A DNA stretch of 64,000 nucleotides from Actinopolymorpha singaporensis (lineage in GTDB: Bacteria; Actinomycetota; Actinomycetes; Propionibacteriales; Actinopolymorphaceae). Where the stretch lies: assembly GCF_900104745.1 (NCBI RefSeq), contig NZ_LT629732.1, positions 4,451,981-4,515,980 on the forward strand, given 5' to 3'. Below are positions 10,784 through 21,330 of this stretch, one piece after another. Numbering within the stretch: the first letter of the stretch is position 1; every line of letters starts with the position of its first letter. The notes below the pieces were generated by a model. It saw nothing but the letters and a program-made list of their open reading frames with translations. It had not been told where the DNA came from and did no database searches. The position numbers were made by a program, and so were the translations under genes.

Positions 10784-11251
10784 ATGCGCGGCGGCGTACG
10801 GCTGGGTGTCGACGTGGGCGATGTCCGAATTGGGGTGGCCCGCTGCGACCCGTCCGGATATCTCGCGGTCCCGGTCGAGACGGTCCGGCGCGGCGCGGGT
10901 GACCTCGAGCGGCTGGCCGCGCTGACCGAGGAGTCCGAGGCGGTCGAGGTCGTCGTCGGGTTGCCGGTGTCGCTGTCGGGCCGGGAGGGGCCCGCCGCGG
11001 CGAAGGCCCGCGAGTTCGCCGGCGAGCTCGCCGAGCGACTCGCACCGGTCCCGGTGAGGCTGTTCGACGAACGTCTGTCGACGGTGGGTGCGCAGCAGGG
11101 GTTCCGGGCGCAGGGGCGGTCCACCAAGAGCACCAGGAACCGCATCGACCAGGCAGCGGCAGCGGTCATCCTGCAGAACGCGCTCGACACCGAGCGTTCC
11201 ACAGGAAAACCGCCGGGCTCGCCCGTAAGGAGAAGGTCCGCCAGTGAGTGA
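10784..11251 (+). CDS. ruvX: Putative pre-16S rRNA nuclease / Holliday junction resolvase-like (YqgF)
   Basis: A 155-residue RNase H-fold protein of the YqgF/RuvX family, involved in 5' maturation of pre-16S rRNA and possibly in recombination. Family motifs are visible: GVDVGDVRIGVA at residues 6-17 with the first catalytic Asp, VVVGLP near residue 60, DERLST near residue 92, and IDQAAAAVIL near residue 125. The order alaS-ruvX-mltG-aroE is typical of actinobacteria. The stop overlaps the mltG start by 8 nt. Confidence 0.95.
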   Translation: MRGGVRLGVDVGDVRIGVARCDPSGYLAVPVETVRRGAGDLERLAALTEESEAVEVVVGLPVSLSGREGPAAAKAREFAGELAERLAPVPVRLFDERLSTVGAQQGFRAQGRSTKSTRNRIDQAAAAVILQNALDTERSTGKPPGSPVRRRSASE

Positions 11252-12347
11252 GCTCGGGTTCCAGACCTCCGGCCGCGTACGCCACCGCCGCGGGCGCGGC
11301 TGTGTCGCCGTACTGGTCGCACTCGCCGTGATCGGCGGCCTGGGTGTGGTCGCGGTGATCAAGGGCCGTGCCCTGCTGTCGGACGCGTTCAGCGTCCCCG
11401 ACTACACCGGTTCCGGCCAGGGCCAGGTCGTGGTCCAGATCGAGCAGGGTGAGTCCAGCACCGACATCGCCGACACCCTCGAGCAGAAGGACGTGGTGAA
11501 GAGCGCGGAGGCGTTCACCCGCGCGGCCCGCAACGACTCCAGAGCGCTGTCGATCCAGCCCGGCTACTACCGGCTGCGGGAACAGATGGCCGCCAAGAAC
11601 GCACTGGGCCTGCTGCTCGACCCCGAGTCCAGGATCATGGACCGCGTGACCGTCCCGGAGGGCCGCCGCGTGTCCCAGATCGTCTCGATCCTGTCGGACA
11701 AGACCAAGATCCCCGAGTCGGAGTTCGAGCAGGCACTGAAGGACCCGTCCTCGCTGGGGCTGCCGAAGTACGCAAGGGGCAAGGCGGAGGGCATGTTGTT
11801 CCCCGCGACGTACGACGTCGACCCGGGGACCACCGCCGCCTCGCTGCTCGGCGACATGGTCAAGCGGCACAACCAGGTGAGCGCGCAGCTCGGCCTGACC
11901 GACGGCACCGCGCAGTCCGACTTCGACCCGCTGCAGGTGGTCACGGTGGCCAGCCTCGTCGAGGCGGAGGCCCGCCGACCCGCGGACTTCCCGAAGGTCG
12001 CCCGGGTGATCTACAACCGGGTGGCGAAGAACCAGCGGCTGCAGCTGGACTCGACCGTGCACTACGCGACCAACCGCTACGACACTCCTTCGACCACCCG
12101 GGCCGAACGCGCCAACCCTTCGCCCTACAACACCTACGTGCACCCGGGCCTGCCGCCGGGGCCGATCAACTCACCCGGTGAGCGTGCGCTGCGCGCGGCC
12201 ATCCGTCCCGCCGAGGGCTCGTGGATGTACTTCGTGACCGTCAATCCCGACACCGGCGAGACGAAGTTCGCCACCACGCTCCCCGAGCACGAGAGATACG
12301 TGCGGCAGTTCCAGAACTGGTGCCGTGCGCACTCCGACCGCTGCTGA
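11244..12347 (+). CDS. mltG: Endolytic murein transglycosylase MltG
   Basis: A 367-residue membrane-bound lytic transglycosylase (YceG family) that cuts nascent glycan strands and helps set their length. After a short basic cytoplasmic tail there is one transmembrane helix (about residues 20-38), a LysM-like region, and the catalytic domain. The catalytic Glu lies in VASLVEAEARRPADFPKVA. The segments IYNRV and LQLDSTVHYA and the C-terminal NTY-HPGLPPGPINSPG pattern are all family hallmarks. GTG at 11244 overlaps ruvX and is preceded by AAGGAGAAGG, a good ribosome binding site. Confidence 0.96.
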   Translation: MSELGFQTSGRVRHRRGRGCVAVLVALAVIGGLGVVAVIKGRALLSDAFSVPDYTGSGQGQVVVQIEQGESSTDIADTLEQKDVVKSAEAFTRAARNDSRALSIQPGYYRLREQMAAKNALGLLLDPESRIMDRVTVPEGRRVSQIVSILSDKTKIPESEFEQALKDPSSLGLPKYARGKAEGMLFPATYDVDPGTTAASLLGDMVKRHNQVSAQLGLTDGTAQSDFDPLQVVTVASLVEAEARRPADFPKVARVIYNRVAKNQRLQLDSTVHYATNRYDTPSTTRAERANPSPYNTYVHPGLPPGPINSPGERALRAAIRPAEGSWMYFVTVNPDTGETKFATTLPEHERYVRQFQNWCRAHSDRC

Positions 12348-12362
12348 CGGCCGGTCCACGAC

Positions 12363-13274
12363 GTGCCTGCTGACGAGGAGGGAAGGGAGCCGACGGTGGG
12401 GGCTGGGGCCGAACCCTGGAACCACACGGCGAAGCCGGGGGACAAGTACGTACGCCGGTGCGCGGTGCTCGGCTCTCCGATCGCACACTCCCTGTCGCCG
12501 GTACTCCACCGCGCGGCGTACGCGGAGCTGGGCCTGCCGTGGCGCTACGACGCGTTCGAGGTGGGCGAGGTGGGGCTGGCCGCCTTCCTCGACGGCCTCG
12601 ACCCGACCTGGCGCGGCCTGTCCCTGACCATGCCACTCAAGCGGGCCGTCATCCCGTTGTGTGACGAGGTGACCGAACCCGCCCGGCTGGTCGGCGCGGT
12701 CAACACTGTCCTGTTGGCCGGCGGCCGGCGTACGGGCACCAACACCGACGTACCCGGCCTGATCGAGGCGCTGCGCGAACGCGGCGTCGCAACCGTCCGT
12801 GAGGTCCTGCTGGTCGGTGTCGGGGCCACCGCCTCCTCCGCACTGGCCGCCTCGGCGGCGATGAACGCGAGCCGGGTGTGGGCGCTGGCCCGCGACCCGG
12901 CCCGCGCCCAGGACCTGCACAGGCTCGCGGCCGAACTCGGCGTCGACCTGCGCGTCGTGGCCTGGGGCGACGCCGCGGTCGACCTGCCGGCCCGGCTCGA
13001 CCTCGCGGTGTCCACCGTGCCCGACGCGGCGGCGGCACCGGTCGCCGACGGCATCGCCCAACGGGCCGAGGTGGTCTTCGACGTGCTGTACGACCCGTGG
13101 CCGACCCGGCTGGCCGAGGCTGCCGCCCTGGCCGGGCGGGTGGTGGTCGGCGGCCTCGACCTGCTGGTCCACCAGGCCGCGTTGCAGGTGGAGCAGATGA
13201 CCGGGAAGACCCCCGTGCCGGTGGCCGCGATGCGGACAGCCGGCGAGCGGGCCCTGCGCGCCCGGGCCGGATAG
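12363..13274 (+). CDS. aroE: Shikimate dehydrogenase
   Basis: A 303-residue NADP-dependent enzyme reducing 3-dehydroshikimate to shikimate. The substrate site is visible as GSPIAHSLSPVLH and the catalytic Lys as SLTMPLKRAV. GAVNTVL, TDVPGL and GLDLLVHQA follow in the expected order. The nucleotide-binding turn LVGVGATASSA is present. The first 30 residues are an extension with no family similarity, so a start further downstream is possible. The gene is coupled to mltG (15 nt gap) and belongs functionally with aroC, aroK, aroB and aroQ nearby. Confidence 0.94.
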   Translation: MPADEEGREPTVGAGAEPWNHTAKPGDKYVRRCAVLGSPIAHSLSPVLHRAAYAELGLPWRYDAFEVGEVGLAAFLDGLDPTWRGLSLTMPLKRAVIPLCDEVTEPARLVGAVNTVLLAGGRRTGTNTDVPGLIEALRERGVATVREVLLVGVGATASSALAASAAMNASRVWALARDPARAQDLHRLAAELGVDLRVVAWGDAAVDLPARLDLAVSTVPDAAAAPVADGIAQRAEVVFDVLYDPWPTRLAEAAALAGRVVVGGLDLLVHQAALQVEQMTGKTPVPVAAMRTAGERALRARAG

Positions 13275-13354
13275 CCCGCCGCGGTCCCGGCTGCCCTGGC
13301 CGGCCCTGTGGACAACCGGCCGCGACCCCGCGCCGGCCGCTAGGCTCCGTCACC

Positions 13355-14185
13355 GTGACGGCATGGAACATCGCGTTCGTGGCGGGTTGCGTCGCGGTCG
13401 GCGGTGTCGCCGGGACGCTGGTGCCGGCCTGGGTGGCGCGGCTGCCCGATCCGGTCCAGCCGGACAGTAATCCGAACGCCGGGCTCGACATGGAGCTCGA
13501 CCGGGATCTCGACAGGGAGAGCGCCGAGGCGGTCAGCGGCGAGGCCGACCACGGAATCGGCGGGACCGGCGACGACGGCCCGTCCCCGGACGACAGGCCC
13601 GTCTCCTATGCCGAGCTCGCCCGCTGGCCGTCCCTGCCCGCGGTGGCTGCCGTGGCGACCGCCCTGACCTGGGGTCTGCTGGCCTGGCGGCTGGGACCCG
13701 ACGCGGCCCTGCCGGCCGTCCTCTACCTCGCCCTGGCCGGGATCCTGCTCGGCTACGTCGACCTGCGGGTGCGGCTGTTGCCCAACGCCGTGGTCCTGCC
13801 GTCGTACGCCGTGGTGGTAGCGCTGCTCGGCGGTGCCGCGCTGGTCACCGGTGCCTGGACCAGGCTGGCCTGGGCGTTGGTCGGCGGGGCGGCCCTGTGG
13901 TCGTTCCTGGCGTTGCTGGGGCTGCTCGCCCCGTCCGGGCTCGGCTTCGGCGACGTCAAGCTGGCCGGGGTGCTCGGGGTCGGCCTGGGCTGGTTCGGCC
14001 TGCCGTACGTCCTGGTCGGCACGTTCGCGGCATTCGTGCTCGGCGGGGTGGTGAGCCTCGGTCTGGTCGTGGCCGGCCGCGCGCATCGCAAGACCGCGAT
14101 CCCGTTCGGGCCGTTCCTGCTGGCGGGATTCCTGCTCACGGTGATGTACGGCGAACAAGTGCTCGGCTGGTACCTCACGCGCTGA
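13355..14185 (+). CDS. Prepilin peptidase, A24 family
   Basis: A 276-residue polytopic membrane aspartic protease that would process type IV or Tad prepilins. The two catalytic Asp motifs are present: YVDLRVRLLPN, and GFGDVKLAG as the GxGD signature. GTG at 13355 (MTAWNIAFVAG) is preferred because a TAGGCT element (13341-13346) lies 8 nt upstream. The usual N-terminal Cys-rich methyltransferase region is replaced by a linker of about 60 residues rich in Asp, Glu and Gly, so only the peptidase half seems intact. No pilin genes are in the window. It is embedded in the aro cluster. Confidence 0.9.
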   Translation: MTAWNIAFVAGCVAVGGVAGTLVPAWVARLPDPVQPDSNPNAGLDMELDRDLDRESAEAVSGEADHGIGGTGDDGPSPDDRPVSYAELARWPSLPAVAAVATALTWGLLAWRLGPDAALPAVLYLALAGILLGYVDLRVRLLPNAVVLPSYAVVVALLGGAALVTGAWTRLAWALVGGAALWSFLALLGLLAPSGLGFGDVKLAGVLGVGLGWFGLPYVLVGTFAAFVLGGVVSLGLVVAGRAHRKTAIPFGPFLLAGFLLTVMYGEQVLGWYLTR

Positions 14186-14215
14186 GCCTGCGGGCGCCGT
14201 GAAAGACTTTCCGGC

Positions 14216-15390
14216 ATGCTTCGGTGGCTCACCGCGGGCGAGTCGCACGGCCCCGCCCTGGTCGCAATTCTCGAAGGACTGCCGGCCGGCGTCCAGATCA
14301 CCACTGACGACGTCAGCCGCCAGCTGGCTCGCCGGCGGCTGGGCTACGGCCGCGGCGCCCGGATGTCGTTCGAACGTGACGAGCTGGACTTCCTCGGCGG
14401 CGTCCGGCACGGCCGCACGCTCGGCGGGCCGGTCGCGGTGCGCGTCGGCAACAGCGAGTGGCCCAAGTGGGCGAAGGTGATGGCCGCCGACCCGGTGGAC
14501 CCGGACGAGCTCGCCAGCCTGGCCCGCAACGCCCCACTGACTCGGCCCCGCCCCGGGCACGCCGACCTGGTGGGCATGCAGAAGTACGGCTTCGACGAGG
14601 CCCGCCCGGTCCTGGAACGTGCCAGCGCCCGGGAGACCGCGGCCCGGGTCGCGCTCGGGTCGGTCGCCACGGCGTTCCTGAGCCAGGCGCTGGACGCGAC
14701 GGTCCTCAGCCACGTCGTGGAGCTGGGCACGGTGCGGGCACCGGCGGGCAGTGTCCCGTCGGCGGGTGACCTGGAGCGCATCGACGCCGACCCGGTGCGC
14801 TGCCTGGACCCCGCGACCAGCCAGGCGATGGTGGCCGAGGTGGACACCGCGCACAAGGAGGGCGACACCCTCGGCGGCGTCGTCGAGGTGGTCGTGTGGG
14901 GACTCCCACCCGGGCTCGGCAGCCACGTGCACTGGGACCGTCGGCTGGACGCCCGGCTCGCGGCGGCGCTGATGGGCATCCAGGCGATCAAGGGTGTCGA
15001 GGTCGGCGACGGGTTCGAGCTGGCCAGGACCCGAGGGTCGGCCGCCCAGGACGAGATCGAACGCCGCGAGGACGGCCTGCGCCGTACCTCGGGCCGTTCC
15101 GGCGGCACCGAGGGCGGCATGTCCACCGGTGAGCTGCTGCGGGTACGCGCGGCGATGAAACCGATCTCCACCGTGCCGCGCGCGCTGCGGACCGTGGACG
15201 TCGCCACCGGCGAGGAGGCCCGTGCCCACCACCAGCGTTCCGACGTGTGTGCGGTGCCGGCCGCGGGCGTGGTCGCCGAGGCGATGGTGGCGCTGGTCGT
15301 CGCCGACGCCGTACTCGAGAAGTTCGGCGGCGACTCGGTCCCGGAGACCCGGCGCAACGTCGCCGCCTACCTCGACCAGCTGAGCATCCG

Positions 15391-15394
<4 letters not shown>
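14216..15394 (+). CDS. aroC: Chorismate synthase
   Basis: A 392-residue FMN-dependent enzyme that makes chorismate from EPSP. The N-terminus [15 protein letters not shown], the segment [16 protein letters not shown] and the FMN-site signature [14 protein letters not shown] are typical. The length is as expected. It starts at ATG 14216 and its stop overlaps the aroK GTG (GTGA). It forms aroC-aroK-aroB, in tight coupling. Confidence 0.98.
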
Positions 15395-17055
<1,661 letters not shown>

Positions 17056-17061
<6 letters not shown>

Positions 17062-17316
17062 GGGGCGTACTCCGGCGGCGTCCTTGATCTCCTTGCCGTG
17101 CGCGGCACCGGAGCCACGGGCACAGTGGGCGCAGCAGAAGAACCTGCCGTCGACCTCCACCCCGTGTCCGATGATCCGGCAGCGGCACTGCTCGCACACC
17201 GGAGCCAGCCGCTGCACCGCGCACTCGAAGGAGTCGAACGTGTGCACCGCACCGCTTCCGGTGTGTACCTCGAACGACATCCAGTAGTCGTTGCCGCAGA
17301 CCTCGCAGGCGCTCAT
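17056..17316 (-). CDS. Small Cys-rich zinc-binding protein (annotated elsewhere as prokaryotic metallothionein-like)
   Basis: An 86-residue protein read from ATG at 17316 (MSACEVCGNDYW). It contains several Cys clusters: CEVC, FECA, CEQCRC and FCCAHC. These would suit one or two treble-clef zinc sites. The segments THTFDSFECA (nearly HTFDSFECA here) and CRIIGHGVE recall a small conserved actinobacterial family often labelled metallothionein. Unlike true metallothioneins it has aromatic and hydrophobic residues and looks like a folded zinc protein. The upstream extension to 17361 is unlikely to be translated. A role in metal binding is inferred from Cys content only. Confidence 0.8.
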
Positions 17317-17366
17317 GGCCTGAAGGCTTCCCGGCCGCGCACCCGGTAACACCCGGCACACCCGGC

Positions 17367-17810
17367 TCAGGCGTACCGGCCGGTCCCAGGCGTCGATTCC
17401 GGGGCCGGATCCGGGGCCGGATCCTGGGCCCGCTCCGGTGTCGAATCAGGGAGCGTCGCCGAGGGGGCTGCGGACAGCACGTGGTCCAGCATCTCCCGCG
17501 AGGTGGCGAGTTCGTCGATGGCGCGGCTGATGCGGTCGCGTTCCCGGCGAAGCTGCGCGACCAGATCGGGACAGGTGGGGACGAGCCGGTCGTCGTCGGT
17601 ACGTACGCACGGCAGCACCTGGGCGATCGTCGCGGTCGGCAGGCCGGCGGCCAGCAGGCAGCGGATCCGCCGGACGGCCTCCACGTCGGTCTCGCTGTAG
17701 ACGCGGTAGCCGCTCGGCAGCCGCTCCGGGGCGAGCAGCCCCTGCTGCTCGTAGTAGCGCAACAGACGCTCGTGCACCCCGGTCCGCGCCACCATCTCCT
17801 TCATCCGCAT
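17367..17810 (-). CDS. MerR family transcriptional regulator
   Basis: A 147-residue regulator. The N-terminal winged helix-turn-helix runs over MKEMVARTGVHERLLRYYEQ, followed by YRVYSETDVEAVRRIR and a dimerisation helix (about residues 75-110) with Arg/Glu heptads. A single Cys in RTDDDRLVPTCPDL and an earlier one in VLPCVRT resemble the CxxC-type sensing region of SoxR/CueR relatives, but the spacing is not that of a known metal sensor. The last 30 residues are Pro/Ala-rich. ATG at 17810 has GGAGG 8 nt upstream. The ligand is unknown. Confidence 0.88.
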   Translation of the reverse strand: MRMKEMVARTGVHERLLRYYEQQGLLAPERLPSGYRVYSETDVEAVRRIRCLLAAGLPTATIAQVLPCVRTDDDRLVPTCPDLVAQLRRERDRISRAIDELATSREMLDHVLSAAPSATLPDSTPERAQDPAPDPAPESTPGTGRYA

Positions 17811-17859
17811 CCGCGGAACCTCCGGTCGTGACTCGTGGGCCTGCGCCGAAACGCCGGGC

Positions 17860-18450
17860 TCAGCCGAGGGCGCGGACGAACCGCTGCGCGTCGGCCAGGC
17901 CCATCCCGGTCTCTGCCCGGACCAGCCGGACCGCCTCGATCTCGCGGCCCTGTGACCGCAGCGAGCGGGCCCGGGCGGCCAGGTCGGCGGGCGAGCCGTC
18001 CGCCGACTCGTGCGCCTCGTCCGGCTCGTCCGACTCGTACGACTCCGGAGCCGCGGTGGACGGGGTGACGTCGACCGCGTCGCCACGCAACACCACGGTC
18101 GGCGGGCGGTGCCCGGCAGCGATCGCCTCGACCAGGGCCTTGGCGTCGGCGAGGCCGAGCCGGGTCGACTCGCGCAGCTCCTTGATGGCCTGGATCTTCT
18201 TGTTCTGGCCGAGCAGCGCCACCACCACGGCCACCACCATCGGGTCGACCGGCTGGTTCAGGATCCGTGCGGTGCTCGTCCGGGCAGGCCGGCCGGACGG
18301 CCCAGGCCCCGACTGTCCGGGGAGGCCGGATCCTGCGTACGGCCGGCCGCCCGATACCGCGCGGTCGGCCCCGGGCCCGCGCCGCCGGAACAGCACCATC
18401 CCCACGAGGACGGCGAGTCCGGCGAGAATCACCACCAGGACGTCGGTCAC
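17860..18450 (-). CDS. Membrane-anchored protein with two ribosomal L7/L12 C-terminal-like modules
   Basis: A 196-residue protein. An N-terminal transmembrane helix (about residues 4-21, VLVVILAGLAVLVGMVLF) is followed by a Gly/Pro/Arg-rich linker. The first module (about 82-112) reads KKIQAIKELRESTRLGLADA then KALVEAI. The second (about 166-195) reads EIEAVRLVRAETGMGLADAQ. Both match the helix-turn-helix of the L7/L12 C-terminal domain (consensus K-I-x-V-I-K-x-V-R-x-x-T-x-L-G-L-K-E-A-K). An acidic Ser/Glu/Asp-rich segment separates them. The real L7/L12 has no membrane anchor and one such domain, so this is a paralogue with an unknown role. The start is GTG at 18450, with a -10 element 6 nt upstream. 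Confidence 0.85.
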   Translation of the reverse strand: MTDVLVVILAGLAVLVGMVLFRRRGPGADRAVSGGRPYAGSGLPGQSGPGPSGRPARTSTARILNQPVDPMVVAVVVALLGQNKKIQAIKELRESTRLGLADAKALVEAIAAGHRPPTVVLRGDAVDVTPSTAAPESYESDEPDEAHESADGSPADLAARARSLRSQGREIEAVRLVRAETGMGLADAQRFVRALG

Positions 18451-18456
18451 GTGAGG

Positions 18457-18462
18457 ATGCTA
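18457..18462 (-). promoter_or_regulatory. -10 element, leaderless promoter of the L7/L12-like gene
   Basis: On the minus strand TAGCAT stands 6 nt before GTG 18450. The spacing fits a leaderless transcript. No Shine-Dalgarno sequence is seen. Confidence 0.5.
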
Positions 18463-18538
18463 ATGCCGCAGGTACCGTCCGTCAGCTCTGGCCACCGAGG
18501 GCGCGGTGGGCGGGCGGGGAAACGGCCGCCGGATGCCC

Positions 18539-18544
18539 TAGCCT
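18539..18544 (+). promoter_or_regulatory. -10 element, leaderless promoter of aroQ
   Basis: TAGCCT lies 6 nt before GTG 18551. The gene upstream is divergent, so aroQ needs its own promoter here. Confidence 0.55.
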
Positions 18545-18550
18545 GGCGAG

Positions 18551-18985
18551 GTGCGTGTTCTCGTCCTGAACGGCCCCAACCTCGGCCGCCTCGGTTCGCG
18601 CGAGCCGGACGTCTACGGCTCCACGTCGTACGCCGACCTGGTGGCCTCCTGTGCCAAGACCGGCGCCGAGCTCGGCCTGGAGGTGGAGGTTCGCCAGACC
18701 GACCAGGAGGCGGAGCTGGTGGGCTGGCTGCACGAGGCCGCCGACACCTCGACCCCGGTGGTGCTGAACCCCGCCGCGTTCACCCACTACTCCTACGCCG
18801 TACGCGACGCGTGTGCGCAGCTCACGGCTCCGCTGATCGAGGTGCACCTGACCAACCCGGCGCGGCGGGAGGCGTTCCGGCACACCAGCGTGGTGGCCGG
18901 GGTGGCGACGGGGACGATCGCGGGCTTCGGTTTCGAGTCGTACCGCCTGGCGCTGTCGGCGGTGGCGGCCACCCACCGTCCCTGA
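18551..18985 (+). CDS. aroQ: 3-Dehydroquinate dehydratase, type II
   Basis: A 144-residue dodecameric dehydratase that converts 3-dehydroquinate to 3-dehydroshikimate. [18 protein letters not shown] contains the catalytic Arg and Tyr. [18 protein letters not shown] and the segment [17 protein letters not shown] follow, with the catalytic His. It is separated from aroCKB by three minus-strand genes. GTG at 18551 is set by the -10 element at 18539. Confidence 0.97.
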   Translation: MRVLVLNGPNLGRLGSREPDVYGSTSYADLVASCAKTGAELGLEVEVRQTDQEAELVGWLHEAADTSTPVVLNPAAFTHYSYAVRDACAQLTAPLIEVHLTNPARREAFRHTSVVAGVATGTIAGFGFESYRLALSAVAATHRP

Positions 18986-19040
18986 GCTGTGATCGTCTTC
19001 CGGGCTTGCCCCTGACGGGCCGGGGCGCAAGGGTGGAACG

Positions 19041-20141
19041 GTGCCTGACATCCACGCCGCCCGCCGGGCCCGGCTGCGCGACCTGCTCGCCGCCCGGGAC
19101 GTTCCCGCCGCACTGATCACCCACCTCGTCAACGTCCGGTACCTCTGCGGGTTCACCGGGTCCAACGCCGCCCTGCTGGTACGCGCCGACGGCACCGAGG
19201 GCGACGACGCCGCGGTGCTGGCCACCGACGGCCGGTACGCCGACCAGTCCGCGGCACAGTGCCCGGACCTGGAGATCGTCGTCGACCGGCAGTTGCTGGC
19301 GGCGCTGGCGCGGCGCGCGGCCGCGTGGGGCGTCTCCCGGCTCGGTGTGGAGACGCACTCACTGACCGTCGACGCGCTGGAGGCCCTCCGTTCGCTCGAA
19401 CCCGGCCTGGCGCCGGGCTCGCTGCACCGGGCCGTGGAGGGGCTGCGGGTCGACAAGGACCACGTGGAGCTCGACCACCTCCGGCAGGCCTGTGCGGTGT
19501 CGACGAAGGCGCTGGCCGGCCTGTTCGCCGGCCCGCTCGTGGGCCGGTCCGAGCGCGAGATCGCCCGCGACCTGGAGACGCGGATGTACGCCGCGGGTGC
19601 GGAGGCGGTGGCGTTCGCCACGATCGTCGCGGGTGGGGAGCATTCGGCGATTCCGCACCACCAGCCGACCGACCGGGCGCTCCGGCCGGGCGACTTCCTG
19701 AAGATCGACTTCGGTGCCCGCTACGAGGGATACCACGCCGACTGCACCCGCACCGTGGTCGTCGGGGCCGAACCGGCGGACTGGCAGCAGGAGATCCACG
19801 ACGTCGTCCGCGCCGCCCAGCGGGCCGGCCGGCACGCCCTGACGCCAGGCGCCGCCCTGTCGGACGTGGACGCGGCGGCCCGGGACGTGATCGACGCCGC
19901 GGGCTACGGCGAGCGGTTCACCCACGGCCTGGGGCACGGCGTCGGGTTGGAGATCCACGAGGACCCGTTCTTCGCCAGGACCGCGGAGGGTAAACTCGGC
20001 CCTCGCACTCCTGTCACCATCGAGCCTGGTGTCTACCTGCCGGGCCGCGGTGGTGTCCGCATCGAGGACACGCTGATCGTCCACGACAGCGAGGTGGAGG
20101 TGCTCACCAAGGCCGGCAGGGACCTCCTCGTCCTGGCCTGA
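19041..20141 (+). CDS. Xaa-Pro aminopeptidase / M24 family metallopeptidase
   Basis: A 366-residue creatinase-fold peptidase removing N-terminal residues before proline. The metal ligands of the M24 site are present: Asp in KIDFGARYEGYHADCTRT (two Asp), His in GLGHGVGLEIHEDP, Glu in VTIEPGVY and Glu in VRIEDTL. The N-terminal creatinase domain includes VRYLCGFTGSNAALLV. GTG at 19041 has AAGGGTGG upstream. It precedes efp, the usual actinobacterial order (aroQ-pepQ-efp-nusB). Confidence 0.94.
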   Translation: MPDIHAARRARLRDLLAARDVPAALITHLVNVRYLCGFTGSNAALLVRADGTEGDDAAVLATDGRYADQSAAQCPDLEIVVDRQLLAALARRAAAWGVSRLGVETHSLTVDALEALRSLEPGLAPGSLHRAVEGLRVDKDHVELDHLRQACAVSTKALAGLFAGPLVGRSEREIARDLETRMYAAGAEAVAFATIVAGGEHSAIPHHQPTDRALRPGDFLKIDFGARYEGYHADCTRTVVVGAEPADWQQEIHDVVRAAQRAGRHALTPGAALSDVDAAARDVIDAAGYGERFTHGLGHGVGLEIHEDPFFARTAEGKLGPRTPVTIEPGVYLPGRGGVRIEDTLIVHDSEVEVLTKAGRDLLVLA

Positions 20142-20240
20142 CGGAACCAGCTCCGGCCGGTTCCCGCCAGGCGCCGGCCCGCTTCCGCCCGAACGGGTCG
20201 AAGCGACACGAACCGCAGCAGCTGAGAGGCGAATACCGCA

Positions 20241-20798
20241 GTGGCAACCACGAACGACCTCAAGAACGGCATGGTGCTCAACCTCGACGGCCAGCTCTGG
20301 GGCGTGGTGTGGTTCCAGCACCACAAGCCGGGCAAGGGCGGTGCGGTCGTGCGCACCAAGCTGAAGAACGTGCTGTCGGGCAAGGTGGTCGACAAGACGT
20401 TCAACGCCGACGTGAAGGTCGACGTCGCCACGGTCGACAAGCGCGAGATGACCTACCTGTACAACGACGGCGAGTCGTTCGTCTTCATGGACGCGACCAC
20501 CTACGACCAGCTGCCGATCTCCGCGGAGACCGTCGGCGACGCGGCCCACTTCATGCTGGAGAACCAGAACGCCGTGGTCGCGGTGCACGAGGGCGTCCCG
20601 CTGTACGTCGAGCTTCCGGCGTCGGTCGAGCTGACCATCGAATACACCGAGCCGGGCCTGCAGGGCGACCGGTCGACCGGCGGCACCAAGCCCGCCCGGC
20701 TGGAGACCGGCTACGAGATCGCGGTGCCGTTGTTCATCACCACCGGCGAGAAGGTCAAGGTCGACACCCGCACCGGCGACTACCTCGGACGGGTGTAG
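20241..20798 (+). CDS. efp: Elongation factor P
   Basis: A 185-residue factor that rescues ribosomes stalled at polyproline. The N-terminal KOW-like domain has the tip loop [16 protein letters not shown], with a Lys at the usual active tip. The middle segment ([12 protein letters not shown]) and the C-terminal motif [14 protein letters not shown] are typical. GTG at 20241 follows GAGAGGCGAAT. The stop overlaps the nusB start by 1 nt. No modifying enzyme gene is in the window. Confidence 0.97.
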   Translation: MATTNDLKNGMVLNLDGQLWGVVWFQHHKPGKGGAVVRTKLKNVLSGKVVDKTFNADVKVDVATVDKREMTYLYNDGESFVFMDATTYDQLPISAETVGDAAHFMLENQNAVVAVHEGVPLYVELPASVELTIEYTEPGLQGDRSTGGTKPARLETGYEIAVPLFITTGEKVKVDTRTGDYLGRV

Positions 20799-21208
20799 TG
20801 CCCGCACGATCGAAGGCACGCAAGCGGGCGGTCGACGTTCTCTACGAGTCCGAGCTGCGCGGCCGCCCGCCGCTGACCACGCTGGCCGACCGCATCGAGC
20901 TGGCCGACCCGCCGGTGCCCGACTACACCCGTCAGCTGGTGGAGGGCGTGGTGGAGCACGCCCAGCGGCTGGACGAGCTCCTCGCGGCGCACGCGCAGGG
21001 GTGGACCCTGGACCGGATGGCGCCGGTCGACCGCAACATTCTGCGGGTCGGTGCGTACGAACTCCTCTACGCCGACGACGTGCCTGACGCGGTGGCGATC
21101 AGCGAGGCGGTCCGGCTGGCCCGGGAGCTGGCGGGTGAGGAGTCCCCGGCCTTCGTCAACGGGCTGTTGGCGCATCTGCTGGAGCTGAAGCCGACCCTGC
21201 TGCCCTGA
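20798..21208 (+). CDS. nusB: Transcription antitermination factor NusB
   Basis: A 136-residue all-helical protein that binds boxA RNA with S10 in rRNA antitermination. SKARKRAVDVLYESE, RMAPVDRNILRVGAYELLY and VAISEAVRLARELAGEESPAFVNGLL are diagnostic. The start is GTG at 20798, overlapping the efp stop. In Streptomyces nusB is followed directly by bldD, whereas here a four-gene transporter lies between them. Confidence 0.97.
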   Translation: MPARSKARKRAVDVLYESELRGRPPLTTLADRIELADPPVPDYTRQLVEGVVEHAQRLDELLAAHAQGWTLDRMAPVDRNILRVGAYELLYADDVPDAVAISEAVRLARELAGEESPAFVNGLLAHLLELKPTLLP

Positions 21209-21312
21209 GCGCCGCCGTCGAGTGCTGACCGAGCGCCGCGCGGAGATCCGTACTGAGCGCGGCGCGCCCGTAACCGACCGCGGCGCCGCCGCGCGTCACG
21301 TGTCGCGGCCCA

Positions 21313-21330
21313 GAGTGAGAATTTGCACTC
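21313..21330. promoter_or_regulatory. Palindromic operator candidate upstream of the opu operon
   Basis: GAGTGAGAATTTGCACTC is an 18-bp inverted repeat with 7 of 9 pairs matched, centred on AATT. It overlaps the -35 candidate at 21323 and sits in an unusually AT-rich patch for this genome. It is a plausible site for a regulator of osmoprotectant uptake, but no such regulator gene is adjacent. Confidence 0.4.

Noticed and set aside
13340-15232. A 630-codon minus-strand open frame opposite the prepilin peptidase and aroC
   Set aside because: Mirror of the plus-strand coding; low-complexity Gln/Arg/Pro composition and no motif.
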